This document shows, in pieces, positions 16,192-25,300 of a stretch of DNA of 64,000 nucleotides. The notes under the pieces are model-generated. The model had not been told where the DNA came from. It saw only the letters and a list, made by a program, of their open reading frames with translations, and ran no database searches. The DNA is from Betaproteobacteria bacterium (GTDB lineage Bacteria; Pseudomonadota; Gammaproteobacteria; Burkholderiales; SG8-39), in the NCBI GenBank assembly GCA_004297625.1, contig SCTY01000040.1:80955-144954 (forward strand), read 5' to 3'. Position numbers and translations under genes: made by a program. Every line of letters begins with the position of its first letter. Within the stretch, counting starts at the first letter, position 1.

Positions 16192-17370
16192 TCAGTATTT
16201 TGGACGGCGGGGGCGCTTCTGGCCGGCCTCGCGCAATACTTCTTCGGTGTGCTCGCCTACATTAGGCGCGTGACGGCGTATCGAGCCGGGCGTGCGAGAA
16301 AAGGACACCGGGATCCCCGGCATACGCAGGCGACCTTCCGTAGGGTGCGCGATGTCGCGCCAGAAGCCGATCGCGCGAAGGTGCGCGTCCTTCAACAAGT
16401 CATCAACTGAATTCACTGGCGAGAATGGAATGTCGGCCTTTTGCAAAAGCGCCGTCCATTCCGCCGTTGTGCGGTGGGCCAGAGTCTCCTCGACGAAGCT
16501 ATAGAGCACTGTGATGTTGCGGCTGCGATCCGTCTGCGTGCGGAAGCGCGCGTCATCGCAAAGCTCGGCACGACCGGCAAGCTCGAAAAATCGCCGCCAC
16601 TGGAGGTCGTTGTATGGGACCACGCCGATGTAGCCGTCTTTGGTGCGGAACGGCTTCCGGTGTGGATCCAGGATGCGTGCATAGCCTGCGGGTCCTTCCG
16701 GCGGCTCGAACGTCAGGCCGCCGAGGTGCTCGGGCATCATGAAGGCGACCATGCACTCGAACATCGGCACCTCGATTGCCTGACCGAGGCCGGTGCGCTC
16801 CCGGGCGTAGAGCGCCATGGCGATGGAGCCAGCGACGAAAAGCGAGCACACCTTGTCCGCGGCGGCCGTCTTGACGTATCGCGGCGCGCCTGATCGTTCG
16901 CTCTGGAACGAAGCCATGCTGCACGCGGCTTGGATCGTATCGTCCACGCTTGCTCGGCCGGCGTAAGGCCCGGATTCTGAATATCCATAGCACCCGCAGT
17001 AGATGAGTCGCGGATTGGCCGGCCTCAGGCTCTCGTAGTCGAGTCCCAGTCGTTGCAGCGAAGCGGGCCGGACGTTCGAGACAAAGACGTCTGCGCCTTG
17101 GATTAGACGCAGCATCGCTTCGCGGCCCTCGTCGGTCTTCAAGTTGAGGACGACGCTGCGCTTGTTGCGATTCAGGTTTAGAAATGCGTGGCTCATGCCG
17201 CGATGCCGCTGCGGGGTCACGTGCCGGAAAATATCTCCGTCGGACGTTTCCACCTTGATGACGTCCGCGCCCATATCGCCGAGCATTTGCGTCGCCCAAG
17301 GGCCCATACCGATGGTTGTCATGTCAACCACCCGAATCCCTTGCAGCGGACCGAGGCTTGCTTTACTCAA
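16192..17370 (-). CDS. CaiB/BaiF family CoA-transferase (type III)
   Basis: A 392-residue class III CoA-transferase. It opens with LQGIRVVDMTTIGMGPWA, continues with LGDMGADVIKVETSDGD, NRNKRSVVLNLKTDEGR and GADVFVSNVRP, and carries the catalytic Asp region ASVDDTIQAACS. Members move CoA between acids, for example formyl-CoA:oxalate or succinyl-CoA:itaconate. The neighbouring CitE-type lyase and MaoC hydratase make a role in activating itaconate, mesaconate or a related branched dicarboxylate attractive. Its start overlaps the upstream lyase stop by 8 bases, so the genes are co-translated. Confidence 0.92.
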   Translation of the reverse strand: MSKASLGPLQGIRVVDMTTIGMGPWATQMLGDMGADVIKVETSDGDIFRHVTPQRHRGMSHAFLNLNRNKRSVVLNLKTDEGREAMLRLIQGADVFVSNVRPASLQRLGLDYESLRPANPRLIYCGCYGYSESGPYAGRASVDDTIQAACSMASFQSERSGAPRYVKTAAADKVCSLFVAGSIAMALYARERTGLGQAIEVPMFECMVAFMMPEHLGGLTFEPPEGPAGYARILDPHRKPFRTKDGYIGVVPYNDLQWRRFFELAGRAELCDDARFRTQTDRSRNITVLYSFVEETLAHRTTAEWTALLQKADIPFSPVNSVDDLLKDAHLRAIGFWRDIAHPTEGRLRMPGIPVSFSRTPGSIRRHAPNVGEHTEEVLREAGQKRPRRPKY

Positions 17371-18229
17371 GGCCGAGCAGCCTTCGCGCGAGCCGCAGAT
17401 GCGGCCGATCGATCATCTTGCCCTGCAGTCTTAGCGCGCCACTCGAAGGGTTCGCTTCAAAGGCGGCTACGACGGCCCGAGACCATGCAAGCTCCTCCTC
17501 GCTCGCGGTGAACGCAGCGTTAATGGGCCCAATATGGCGGGGGTGGATCGCTAATTTCCCTGCAAAACCGTCCCGCCGCGCCTCTTCGCATTCCGCTCGC
17601 AGCACGTCCGGGTTGTCGAGGTCCACGCAAGGCGTGTCATAGACCGGGACGCCGGCGGCTGCCCCCGCATGCAAGACGAGGGAACGAGCGAGGCGGAAGG
17701 GCTCCGTATATCGCCCGTCCACGCGATTTATCCGCGCACCAACGTCTGCGGCCAAGTCCTCTGCGCCCCACGTGAGCCCCCATAACCTGTCTGTTACGCC
17801 GCCATAGCGGCCCATGTCAAAGAGCGCGGCGCCGAGCTCGGTAGCGATTAGCAGGATGCGCGTGGCGCCCGAAGGCACTCCGGCGGCTTCTTCGAGCGCG
17901 TCCAGGTAATGCGATATGCGAAGCAGGTCGGCCGATCCGCGACTCTTGGGCACAACGACGCCGAAAGGGCGCGCCGGAATCACCGCAGCGAGATCCTTCA
18001 GCGTTCGCCCTGTATCAAGCGCGTTTACGCGAACCCACAGCGCCTTGCCTCCGGCGCCCTGCTCAAGCATGCGACGTACCGTAACGCACGCCTCTGCTTT
18101 GCTATCCGCAGGGACCGAGTCCTCCAGATCGAGGACCAAGCCGTCGGCGTTACTAGCCGACGCCTTCGCGAACTTGTCGGCCGCTAAGCCGGGTACGAAC
18201 AATATTGAACGCAGGACGGCGTGCGCCAT
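17363..18229 (-). CDS. HpcH/HpaI-family CitE-like (citramalyl-/malyl-CoA type) lyase
   Basis: A 288-residue TIM-barrel protein of the citrate lyase beta family. Motifs include LRSILFVPGLAADKF, GLVLDLEDSVPADSKAEA, LWVRVNALDTG, FGVVVPKSRGSADL, LLIATELGAALFDM, LTWGAEDLAADVGA and GKLAIHPRHIGPINAAF. The Mg-binding Glu and Asp residues (the E and D in those motifs) are kept. I start at ATG 18229, because the longer version would overlap the upstream gene and adds non-family residues. In this operon, citramalyl-CoA or a similar beta-hydroxyacyl-CoA is the most reasonable substrate, cleaved to acetyl-CoA plus a keto acid. Confidence 0.9.
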   Translation of the reverse strand: MAHAVLRSILFVPGLAADKFAKASASNADGLVLDLEDSVPADSKAEACVTVRRMLEQGAGGKALWVRVNALDTGRTLKDLAAVIPARPFGVVVPKSRGSADLLRISHYLDALEEAAGVPSGATRILLIATELGAALFDMGRYGGVTDRLWGLTWGAEDLAADVGARINRVDGRYTEPFRLARSLVLHAGAAAGVPVYDTPCVDLDNPDVLRAECEEARRDGFAGKLAIHPRHIGPINAAFTASEEELAWSRAVVAAFEANPSSGALRLQGKMIDRPHLRLARRLLGLE

Positions 18230-18234
18230 CGGAG

Positions 18235-18681
18235 TCAAGTGGGACGCTTGAGCATCAATGCCGCGCGCTTGCAAATGCACACCACCTCGTTCCTCTGGTT
18301 GATGCCGTGGTGCTCGAACTCGATGATTCCCGCATTCGGGCGAGACTTGCTTTCGCGCATCGACAGCACTCGCGTGCGCGAGCGCAGCGTGTCGCCTGCG
18401 AACACGGGCTTGGGAAAGGACGATTCCATCTGCAGGTTGGCGAGCGTCGTGCCGAGAGTCGTATCGTTGATCGTCATGCCGATGACGAGCCCGAGCGTGA
18501 AGATGCTGTTGACAAGTGGCTTGCCGTACTCGCTCTTTCCGGCGAATTCAGCGTCTAAATGCATCGGCTGGACGTTCATAGTGAGACTACAGATGAGAAT
18601 GTTGTCCGTCTCGGTAACGGTGCGTGTCCAAGGATGGTTGAATTCTTGCCCGACTTTGTACTGCTCGTAATAAAGGCCCAT
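18235..18681 (-). CDS. MaoC-like acyl-CoA hydratase (mesaconyl-/itaconyl-CoA hydratase type)
   Basis: A 148-residue hot-dog fold protein: LYYEQYKVGQEFNHPWTRTV, then DNILICSLTMNVQPMHLDAEFA with the family Asn and His, and PLVNSIFTLGLVIGMTIND. The length fits single-domain MaoC hydratases. The start at ATG 18681 removes a 53-residue upstream extension of random composition. It is the first gene of the four-gene minus-strand operon, and ends 5 bases before the lyase. A hydratase, CitE lyase and CaiB CoA-transferase together match the Ich-Ccl-Ict route of itaconate degradation known from Pseudomonas; the specific substrate here is an inference. Confidence 0.88.
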   Translation of the reverse strand: MGLYYEQYKVGQEFNHPWTRTVTETDNILICSLTMNVQPMHLDAEFAGKSEYGKPLVNSIFTLGLVIGMTINDTTLGTTLANLQMESSFPKPVFAGDTLRSRTRVLSMRESKSRPNAGIIEFEHHGINQRNEVVCICKRAALMLKRPT

Positions 18682-18839
18682 GAGGTTGTCGCCTGCTTCC
18701 TTAGTAGCGGATGTCTGTGTGTTAACTTGCGTGCGGATACTTTGCTTGTAGCGATCGCGCGATAGTTTGACCCTCGTCAAATCGGATCTTGTGTTTTGCG
18801 GTTCAGCCAGGCGCCGGGCGGCCTGTAGAATCCGCCGCA

Positions 18840-19697
18840 ATGTCGTTCGAAGACCTCCCGCCGCTCCCGCCCCTCATCCACGAAGCGGCGAATGGCTACG
18901 CGCGGCGCGTCAGCGCGATCTCGAGGCGGGTTCAAAAGGAAGAGCGCTGCGTCCTCGACGTTCCCTTCGGCGCCGATTACTGGCAGAAGATCGATATCTA
19001 TCTTCCGCGCCGCGAAGGCTTGTCGGGCTTGCCGGTGCTGCTTTTCCTCCATGGCGGCGCATGGCGCAACGGCTGCAAGGAGTGGATGGGATTCATGGCG
19101 CCCGGGATCGTCACGCTGCCGGCGATCTTCGTATCGGTCTCATACCGGCTCGCGCCTGCCGCGCGCCACCCGGCGCAAGCCGAGGACTGCGCGGATGCGC
19201 TCGCGTGGGTCTACAACCACATCGCGCGATATGGCGGAGACCCGACCCGGCTTTTCTATGGCGGCCATTCTTCCGGCGGCCATCTCTGCGCGCTCGTCGC
19301 GTTGCACGAAGGACTGAAGCGCTCGCGAAAGCTCCCGCAGGATGTCGTCAAAGCGTGCTTCCCGGTGAGCGGGATCTTCGACTTGCGCTCGGGCATCGAA
19401 GGCGCGGTGGGACGCGACCTGGTGGACAGCTTCCTCGCCGACCCGGCCCAGGCCGCCGACGCGAGCCCGATCCTTCACGTGCGCGGCAATCGCATCCCTT
19501 TCTATATCGCCTATGGCGGCAACGACCTCCCCGAGCTCGTGCCGCAGTCCAAGTCAATGGCTCGCAGCCTTCGCGAGCAGCCGGGTGAGGTCCTGGTGCG
19601 CGAGTTCGCCGGCTACGACCATTTCGCTACCAGCGAGCGCTGCGACCGGGAGGATCACGAGTGGATCAAGATCGTTCGCAAATGGATGTCACGCTAA
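18840..19697 (+). CDS. Alpha/beta hydrolase (esterase / kynurenine-formamidase-like)
   Basis: A 285-residue hydrolase with the HSL-type oxyanion motif LLFLHGGAWRNGCKEW (about 62-77), the nucleophile elbow FYGGHSSGGHLCALV (GHSSG, Ser near 142) and a late acid/His region containing IAYGGNDLPELV and FAGYDHFATSE. All catalytic elements are present. The start ATG 18840 was chosen because family-like sequence begins there. It is divergent from the MaoC operon and 16 bases upstream of a TRAP receptor, so it probably hydrolyses an ester or amide linked to that transporter. Confidence 0.88.
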   Translation: MSFEDLPPLPPLIHEAANGYARRVSAISRRVQKEERCVLDVPFGADYWQKIDIYLPRREGLSGLPVLLFLHGGAWRNGCKEWMGFMAPGIVTLPAIFVSVSYRLAPAARHPAQAEDCADALAWVYNHIARYGGDPTRLFYGGHSSGGHLCALVALHEGLKRSRKLPQDVVKACFPVSGIFDLRSGIEGAVGRDLVDSFLADPAQAADASPILHVRGNRIPFYIAYGGNDLPELVPQSKSMARSLREQPGEVLVREFAGYDHFATSERCDREDHEWIKIVRKWMSR

Positions 19698-19713
19698 TGA
19701 AAAGGGAGGGAAT

Positions 19714-20682
19714 ATGCGAGTGAAGAACATTGCGGCCGTCCTGACGGCGGCTGCCCTCGGATTTGCCGCGCCGGCGAAGGCGGACGAGGCGTCTCTCAAG
19801 GCCGTCACCGCGCTCGCCTCGAATACCGCCTTCGGCGAGGTATTCGGCGCCTTCGTCGATCACGTCAACAGGACCGGCAAAGGCCAGGTGCAGATCCGCC
19901 TGATCGGCGGACCGGAGGCCATGCCGCCGTTCGAGGTCGGCAGCGCGCTGCAGTCCGGCGTGGTCGATATCGCCCATCTCCCCGGCAACTACTACGAGAA
20001 GCTGGTGCCTGCGGCGACCGCGGTGGGATTGGCCGAGCGCAACGTGGCGGAATTGCGCAAGAACGGCGGCTATGCGGAGATCGAGCGCCTGCACGAGCAG
20101 GGCATGAACACCAAGGTCTTGGCGATGTGGGGCTTCGGCATTCAGTTCCACCTCTATACGACGAAGCCGCTGTCGGGCGCGGATCTTTCCGGATTCAAGA
20201 TCCGCGTCGCTCCGGGATTCCAGGAAGTCGTGCGCGCCCTGGGTGGAAGCACCGTTCAGACGGCACCCGGCGAGGTGTACACGGCGCTGGAGCGCGGCGT
20301 CATCGACGGCTATACATGGCCGCTCTGGGGCGTGCTGGATCTTGGATGGCAGCGCGTCACCAAGTTCCGAGTAGAGCCCGGATGGCGCACAGTGGCGATA
20401 GGCGTGCTCATGAACCTCGACCGCTACAAGCGGCTGACTGCCGATCAACGGCGCATCATTGACGAATCGGCGCTGTGGTTTGAGGACTACACGACCAAGC
20501 TGATCGAGCGCAAGAACGCCGAAGAGCGAGAGAAGCAGGCGAAGGCCGGCATCAAGACCCTGGAGCTCAAGGGCCTCGACGCCGACAAGCTGCTCAGCGC
20601 GTCGCGCGAAGCCGGCTGGGAGGCCCTCGCGGCAAAGGCGCCGAAGGAAGCGCCTCGGCTGCGCAAGCTGCTCGCCCGGTAA
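19714..20682 (+). CDS. TRAP transporter solute receptor (DctP-type)
   Basis: A 322-residue periplasmic receptor. A signal peptide (AAVLTAAALGFAAPAKA) precedes family motifs: FGEVFGAFVDHVNRTGKG, VQIRLIGGPEAMPPFEVG, LQSGVVDIAHLPGNYY, GFKIRVAPGFQEVVRALG and APGEVYTALERGVIDGY. ATG 19714 follows GGGAGGG at the right spacing. The arginine in KIRV is the residue that usually contacts the ligand carboxylate. Small and large permeases follow, making a complete TRAP system for an organic acid of unknown identity. Confidence 0.93.
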   Translation: MRVKNIAAVLTAAALGFAAPAKADEASLKAVTALASNTAFGEVFGAFVDHVNRTGKGQVQIRLIGGPEAMPPFEVGSALQSGVVDIAHLPGNYYEKLVPAATAVGLAERNVAELRKNGGYAEIERLHEQGMNTKVLAMWGFGIQFHLYTTKPLSGADLSGFKIRVAPGFQEVVRALGGSTVQTAPGEVYTALERGVIDGYTWPLWGVLDLGWQRVTKFRVEPGWRTVAIGVLMNLDRYKRLTADQRRIIDESALWFEDYTTKLIERKNAEEREKQAKAGIKTLELKGLDADKLLSASREAGWEALAAKAPKEAPRLRKLLAR

Positions 20683-20702
20683 TCGCAGGGCGGCAAGCGG
20701 GC

Positions 20703-21167
20703 ATGCTTTCCTGGTACGACCGCCTGCTGGATGCGTTTGGATGGCTGGCCGGGCTCATGGCCGTCTTCATCGGGCTCGGGGTGTCGGTCGACGTAGGCAT
20801 GCGCTACTTCGGCCTTAACGGCATCCCATGGATGCTGGAGGCGTCCGAATACGCGCTTTACCTCATGACGTTTTTCGGGGCGCCGTGGGCGTTGCGCGAG
20901 GGCGCGCATGTCCGCATCGACATAGCCGTCAAGGCAATGCCCGAACGCGGCCAGCGCGTTGCAGCCGTCATCGGCGATGCGCTCGGCTTCGTGATCGCGC
21001 TGGTGCTCGCCGTTTATGCGACGCGCATCGCTTACGCGTCCTGGGCGCGCGGTTCCATGATCTACCAGGAGCTCGTCTTTCCCGAATGGTGGCTGCTCGC
21101 CCTGCTGCCGCTCGCGATGGCGCTTGTGGCGCTCGAATTCGTCCGACGCCTGGTTAAAGGCCGATAG
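20703..21167 (+). CDS. TRAP transporter small membrane subunit (DctQ-type)
   Basis: A 154-residue protein with four predicted helices (around 12-32, 48-66, 92-113 and 128-147). The motif VDVGMRYFGLNGIPWMLEAS, then LMTFFGAPWALREGAHVRID, is typical of DctQ. It lies between receptor and large permease, and the permease begins on the base after its TAG. Confidence 0.92.
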   Translation: MLSWYDRLLDAFGWLAGLMAVFIGLGVSVDVGMRYFGLNGIPWMLEASEYALYLMTFFGAPWALREGAHVRIDIAVKAMPERGQRVAAVIGDALGFVIALVLAVYATRIAYASWARGSMIYQELVFPEWWLLALLPLAMALVALEFVRRLVKGR

Positions 21168-22484
21168 TTGGCCTGGCCCGTAGCCCTCGCGTCTTTGCTG
21201 GGCGCGCTCCTCGCGATGATGGCGCTCGGCATCCCCGTGGTCTTCGCGTTTTTCGGGGTCAATATCCTGGGAGCGATCATCTTCCTGGGCGGCGACGCCG
21301 GGCTCGTGCAGCTCCTGAGAAACGTCTCCTCCTCCGTATCGAATTTCTCGCTGGTGCCGATCCCGCTCTTCGTTTTCATGGGCGAGGTCATGTATCACAC
21401 CGGCATGGCGCAGCGGGCGATCGACGCCATCGACCGGTTGATCTACAAGATCCCGGGGAGGCTCTCCATAGTCGCCATCGTCGGCGGGACCATATTCGCC
21501 GCGCTTTCGGGATCCACCATGGCGAATACCGCCATGCTCGGATCCACGCTGCTGCCGGAGATGCAGCGCCGCGGGTACGACCGCACCATCGCCATGGGGC
21601 CGATACTCGGTACCGGCGGAATCGCGATGCTCATTCCGCCCTCGGGACTCGCCGTGCTTCTTGCGAGCCTCGCCAAGATTCCCATCGCCGATCTGCTCAT
21701 CGCCGGGATTATTCCCGGCTTGATTTTCGCGGCGCTGTTCTTCGGCTACATAGTAGTGCGCTGCACGCTCGATCCGCGGCTCGCGCCTGCCGAGGACCGG
21801 CCGCGCGAGCCGCTCGCGCGGCGCATGGTGCCGTTCCTGGTGTATGTGCTGCCGCTGATGCTGATCTTCGTGGTCGTCGTGGGAAGCATCCTCGGCGGCG
21901 TGGCGACGCCGTCCGAATCCGCGGCGCTCGGCGGCGTCGCTTCCGTGGTCGCGGCGGTGGGCTACCGGCGGCTCACCTGGCAGAGCTTCGCGACTTCGAT
22001 TCTCGAGACGGCCAAGATCAGCGCGATGATCTTTTTCATCGCGTCGGCATCGCTGACCTTCTCGCAGATCCTGGCATTCTCGGGCGCGACGCAGGGGCTT
22101 CTCGAGGAGCTGCGCGCGCTCAACCTGGGACCGACGGCTCTCATCGCGGGCATGCTGCTCGTGCTGCTCTTCATGGGATGCTTCCTCGATCAGCTGTCGA
22201 TGATGCTGATCACCTTGCCCTTCTTCATGCCCCTGGCGCAGGCGCTGGGGCTCGATCTCGTGTGGTTCGGCATCCTGCTTCTGCTCGTCCTGGAAATCAG
22301 CTTCACCACGCCGCCGTTCGGCATGCTGCTCTTTGTCATGAAGGGGGTGGCGCCGCCCGACACGACGATGCGCGACATCATCGTTGCCGCGACGCCGTTC
22401 GTCCTCCTCGAGCTTCTCGGCCTGGTGCTGATGTTCCTTTACCCGCCGCTCGTGACCTGGCTGCCTGCACTAATACAGCGTTGA
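21168..22484 (+). CDS. TRAP transporter large permease (DctM-type)
   Basis: A 438-residue polytopic protein with DctM motifs: MALGIPVVFAFFGVN, LVPIPLFVFMGEVMYHTGMA, IFAALSGSTMANTAMLGS, GTGGIAMLIPPSGLAVLLAS and, late, FMGCFLDQLSMMLITLPFFM. The only start consistent with its neighbour is TTG 21168, immediately after the DctQ stop. It completes the receptor-small-large TRAP operon of 19714-22484. Confidence 0.92.
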   Translation: MAWPVALASLLGALLAMMALGIPVVFAFFGVNILGAIIFLGGDAGLVQLLRNVSSSVSNFSLVPIPLFVFMGEVMYHTGMAQRAIDAIDRLIYKIPGRLSIVAIVGGTIFAALSGSTMANTAMLGSTLLPEMQRRGYDRTIAMGPILGTGGIAMLIPPSGLAVLLASLAKIPIADLLIAGIIPGLIFAALFFGYIVVRCTLDPRLAPAEDRPREPLARRMVPFLVYVLPLMLIFVVVVGSILGGVATPSESAALGGVASVVAAVGYRRLTWQSFATSILETAKISAMIFFIASASLTFSQILAFSGATQGLLEELRALNLGPTALIAGMLLVLLFMGCFLDQLSMMLITLPFFMPLAQALGLDLVWFGILLLLVLEISFTTPPFGMLLFVMKGVAPPDTTMRDIIVAATPFVLLELLGLVLMFLYPPLVTWLPALIQR

Positions 22485-22485
22485 C

Positions 22486-23935
22486 GTTGACGTCCCGGGC
22501 GGGAGCCTTCTGCTCGCCGGCTTCGCCGCGCGCGTAGGAGCCGATCCTGCCGAGCTGTTCGGCAGGCGCTGCGCCGCAAATCTGCGCTACCTCCTGGAGG
22601 CAAATCCCGCCCACCGCAACATCGCGCTCGCAGACAGGAAGGGACTGCTTCACTGCGCGGCAAAGCCGCTGGATCGGCGCATCGACGTTTCGGACCGCCC
22701 CTACTTCCGCCGCGCGCTCGCGCAACAGGCGTTCACCTTGAGCAAGCCGCTCGATGCCAGAGACGGCGGCGGGTTCGGCTCGGTGGCCTCGTTCCCCCTG
22801 CGCGTGGAGGGCGAAGTGATCGGGACTTTCACGCTCATCGCGGCAGAGGAAGACGCCTTCGACAACGCCGAGCTCGAGCTGCTCGAGGAGATGGCCGCGG
22901 ACCTCGCCTTCGGCATCCAGACGCTGCGTTCCGAGCTGCGCCGCGTGGCCGCCGAGGAGGCGGCGCAGCGCGCAACTACGCATGACGCGATCACCAACCT
23001 GCCGGGACGCGCCCTGCTGATGCGCAACCTCGAGCAAGCGATGCACGGCGCTGGCCGCGATGGTGGTGTATCTGCCGACCTTCCAGGACCTGCACGACAG
23101 TCTCGGCTATGCCGCGGCCGATGCCGCCGTGCTCGAAGCGGCCTCGAGGCTCAAGTTCATCACGGCGCCGGCTTCCTACCTTGCGCGCCTTTCCGCCGAT
23201 GAGTTTTGCCTGCTGCTGCCGAAGGCCGATCCGCTGGCGTTGCAGATCCGGACCGGCTGGCGCTCGCGTCCGACCTGCGCGCCGCGATCGACGAGCGCGC
23301 GCTGGCCGCATCCCACGCGGGGCATGGTCCCGCCCATGCAATTCGTCACGATCGCCGAGCAGACGGGCCTTATCCGGCCGATGACAACGTTGGTGATCGA
23401 GCTCGCGCTGCGCCAGCTTGCGGCCTGGCGCGCGCGTCCCAGGCAAATACCGATCGCCATCAACGTGTCGCCGCGCAACCTGCACGACCCGCGGCTCCTG
23501 GACTCCCTGAGGGACGGGTTGAGCCGCGCCGCGGTCGCGCCGGCGCTGCTCGAGGTCGAGATCACGGAGAGCGCGCTTGCCGAGGACCCCGAGCACGCGC
23601 GCCGCGTGCTGGAAAAGCTGCGCGCGCTCGGCTGCAAGCTGTATGTGGACGACTTCGGCACCGGCTATTCGTCGCTGAGCTATCTCGTCTCGCTGCCGCT
23701 CGACGCGGTGAAGATCGACCGCAGCTTCGTGCGCCAGATGTCGCGCAGCCGGCAGTCGCGCTCCGTGGTCGCTTCGATCGTGCGCATGGCGCACGAGCTC
23801 GGGCTTCGCACCGTCGCGGAAGGCGTGGAGACGCAGGAAGATGTCGACCTGCTGCGCGAGATCGGCTGCCAGGAGGCGTAGGGCTACTTTTTCGGGCAGC
23901 CGGTGCCGCCAGAGGAGTTCGCCGCGCAGGGGTGA
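22486..23935 (+). pseudogene. Degenerate sensory GGDEF/EAL protein
   Basis: Pieces of one signalling protein remain in order. A sensor segment (NIALADRKGLLHCAAKPLDR, DVSDRPYFRRAL) is joined to a GAF-like tail (ASFPLRVEGEVIGTFTLIAA) and a linker (THDAITNLPGRALLMRNLEQ) in frame 1. A frameshift near 23045-23060 follows. The next frame holds a GGDEF remnant (ARLSADEFCLLLP), a deletion that removed the rest of GGDEF and the start of EAL including the EAL motif, the later EAL core (LYVDDFGTGYSSLSYL, AEGVETQEDVD), then a TAG at 23878 before GYFFGQPVPPEEFAAQ. There is no start codon. At least four lesions make it a clear ruin with no c-di-GMP activity expected. Confidence 0.9.
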
Positions 23936-23948
23936 CCTGGCGGCGCGC

Positions 23949-24851
23949 TCACGCGATCGCGAAGAAACGCAGCATTTCCCTCGTCGCGTCGGGTCCGGCG
24001 GGGTCGGTGTAGGAGCCCGCGGCGTCTCCGCCCGACCATGCGTGACCCGCGCCGTGAAGCAGCCAGTGCTCCAGCCTTGGGCGACCCCGATGCACGGTGC
24101 GGGTATACGCGCGGCCCGCGGCCTCGCCGCTCTCCGAGTGCAGCTCGGCTCCGGCGATGGCGTATTCGCCGTTGCGATGGTGGACGGTGGTGTCGCGGTC
24201 GCCGTGAAACACGATCGTCGGCACGGAAGGCAGCGGCGTCGCCGCCGCCGGGCGGTGGCCGCGCATCGCGGCGAGCGCGGATACGGTGTCGCGCGCCGAG
24301 GCATAGGGAAGGCCCGAATGGATGCCGACCGCGGCGTACAGGTCGGGGTAGGTCGCGCCCATGATGGCCGCCATCGCGCCGCCGGCCGAGAGTCCCGCCA
24401 CGTAGACGCGCCGCGCATCGACGTTGTAGCGCGCGATCACCTGCCGCGTGATGCCGGCGATCACCGACGCCTCGCCCTGGTCGCGCTGCTGATTGCGCGG
24501 CGAGAACCAGTTCCAGCAGCGCGAAAGATTGGCCATGCGCGCCTGGGCGGGATAGACCACGATGAAGCCGAGCTGGTCGGCCATCCGGTTCATGCGCGTG
24601 CCGGCGGCGAAATCGTCGGGCGTCTGCTTGCAGCCGTGGAGCATCACGACGAGCGGCAGCGACTGCCCGCGGTAGCGGGCGGGCAGGTAGGTCTTGTAGG
24701 CGCGCGTGCCGGCGGCGTTGGCGTAGCTGCGCTTGATGAACCGGCCGGGCGCCTTGTTGCCGCGCCAGTAGCGCAGCGCACGTCTGACGAAGGCGCCTGC
24801 CGAGCGTAATCGCAGTGGAATTTTAGAAACCCTGTCCTCCGTGCCGTTCAT
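23949..24851 (-). CDS. PHB depolymerase / LpqC-family esterase
   Basis: A 300-residue alpha/beta hydrolase of the PHB depolymerase esterase family: TYLPARYRGQSLPLVVMLHG, CKQTPDDFAAGTRMNRMADQ, FIVVYPAQ, then the lipase box RVYVAGLSAGGAMAAIMGA (Ser in GLSAG), the acid region IVFHGDRDTTVHH and the His region LLHGAGHAWSGG. All three catalytic positions are visible. Members act on polyhydroxybutyrate, feruloyl esters or acetyl-xylan. There is no clear secretion signal; the N-terminus is Arg-rich. Convergence with the wrecked EAL gene gives no functional clue. Confidence 0.88.
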   Translation of the reverse strand: MNGTEDRVSKIPLRLRSAGAFVRRALRYWRGNKAPGRFIKRSYANAAGTRAYKTYLPARYRGQSLPLVVMLHGCKQTPDDFAAGTRMNRMADQLGFIVVYPAQARMANLSRCWNWFSPRNQQRDQGEASVIAGITRQVIARYNVDARRVYVAGLSAGGAMAAIMGATYPDLYAAVGIHSGLPYASARDTVSALAAMRGHRPAAATPLPSVPTIVFHGDRDTTVHHRNGEYAIAGAELHSESGEAAGRAYTRTVHRGRPRLEHWLLHGAGHAWSGGDAAGSYTDPAGPDATREMLRFFAIA

Positions 24852-25096
24852 GCATGCCCTATCTGACCGTTTTCGCCGCTCTGCAGCACTTTATTTTTTC
24901 TCACCTGGCGCTTGAGCAAATCTAATTCTTGTTTGCTGTGCTACATTTGGAGCCGCAGGATCTCAAGCAGTGGATATCCGTCCCTTCTAGTGCAAAAACG
25001 TCTCCCTAGTGGCAGTCGATTCCCTTCCTTGATCATCGTGCCCGGAGTGAGGCTCGGACAGCCTCGCGTGAAGCTGTAATTTCAGGAAAGCAACAC
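24852..25096 (+). promoter_or_regulatory. Long 5' leader of the cold-shock gene
   Basis: About 245 bases without a reading frame precede the cold-shock gene. The DNA is markedly more AT-rich at 24890-24950 than its surroundings, which suits a promoter. CAGGAAAG sits just before the ATG. Long structured leaders that switch with temperature are known for cspA-type genes; whether this one folds that way was not tested, and I could not fix a convincing -35/-10 pair. Confidence 0.4.
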
Positions 25097-25300
25097 ATGG
25101 CTACAGGTACCGTGAAGTGGTTCAACGACTCCAAAGGCTTCGGATTCATCACGCCGGATGACGGCGGCAAGGATCTGTTCGCCCATCACACCTCGATCCA
25201 AGGGTCGGGCTACAAGTCGCTGAAGGAAGGCCAGAAGGTCTCTTTCGACGTGACTCAGGGCCAGAAGGGCCCGGCCGCGGCGAACATCAAGCCGCTGTAA
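25097..25300 (+). CDS. Cold-shock domain protein (CspA family)
   Basis: A 67-residue single cold-shock domain with both RNA-binding motifs: [10 protein letters not shown] (RNP1-like) and DLFAHHTSI (RNP2-like, usually VFVHF/VFAHY), preceded by [10 protein letters not shown]. It binds single-stranded RNA and DNA and acts as an RNA chaperone in the cytoplasm. The length is standard for the family. Its 3' end overlaps the convergent amidase gene by 14 bases. Confidence 0.97.
   Translation: MATGTVKWFNDSKGFGFITPDDGGKDLFAHHTSIQGSGYKSLKEGQKVSFDVTQGQKGPAAANIKPL

Noticed and set aside
24901..24960. Sigma-70 promoter for the cold-shock gene (TTGAGC and TACATT)
   Set aside because: The spacing is 24 bases, too long for a normal promoter; no better pair was evident.
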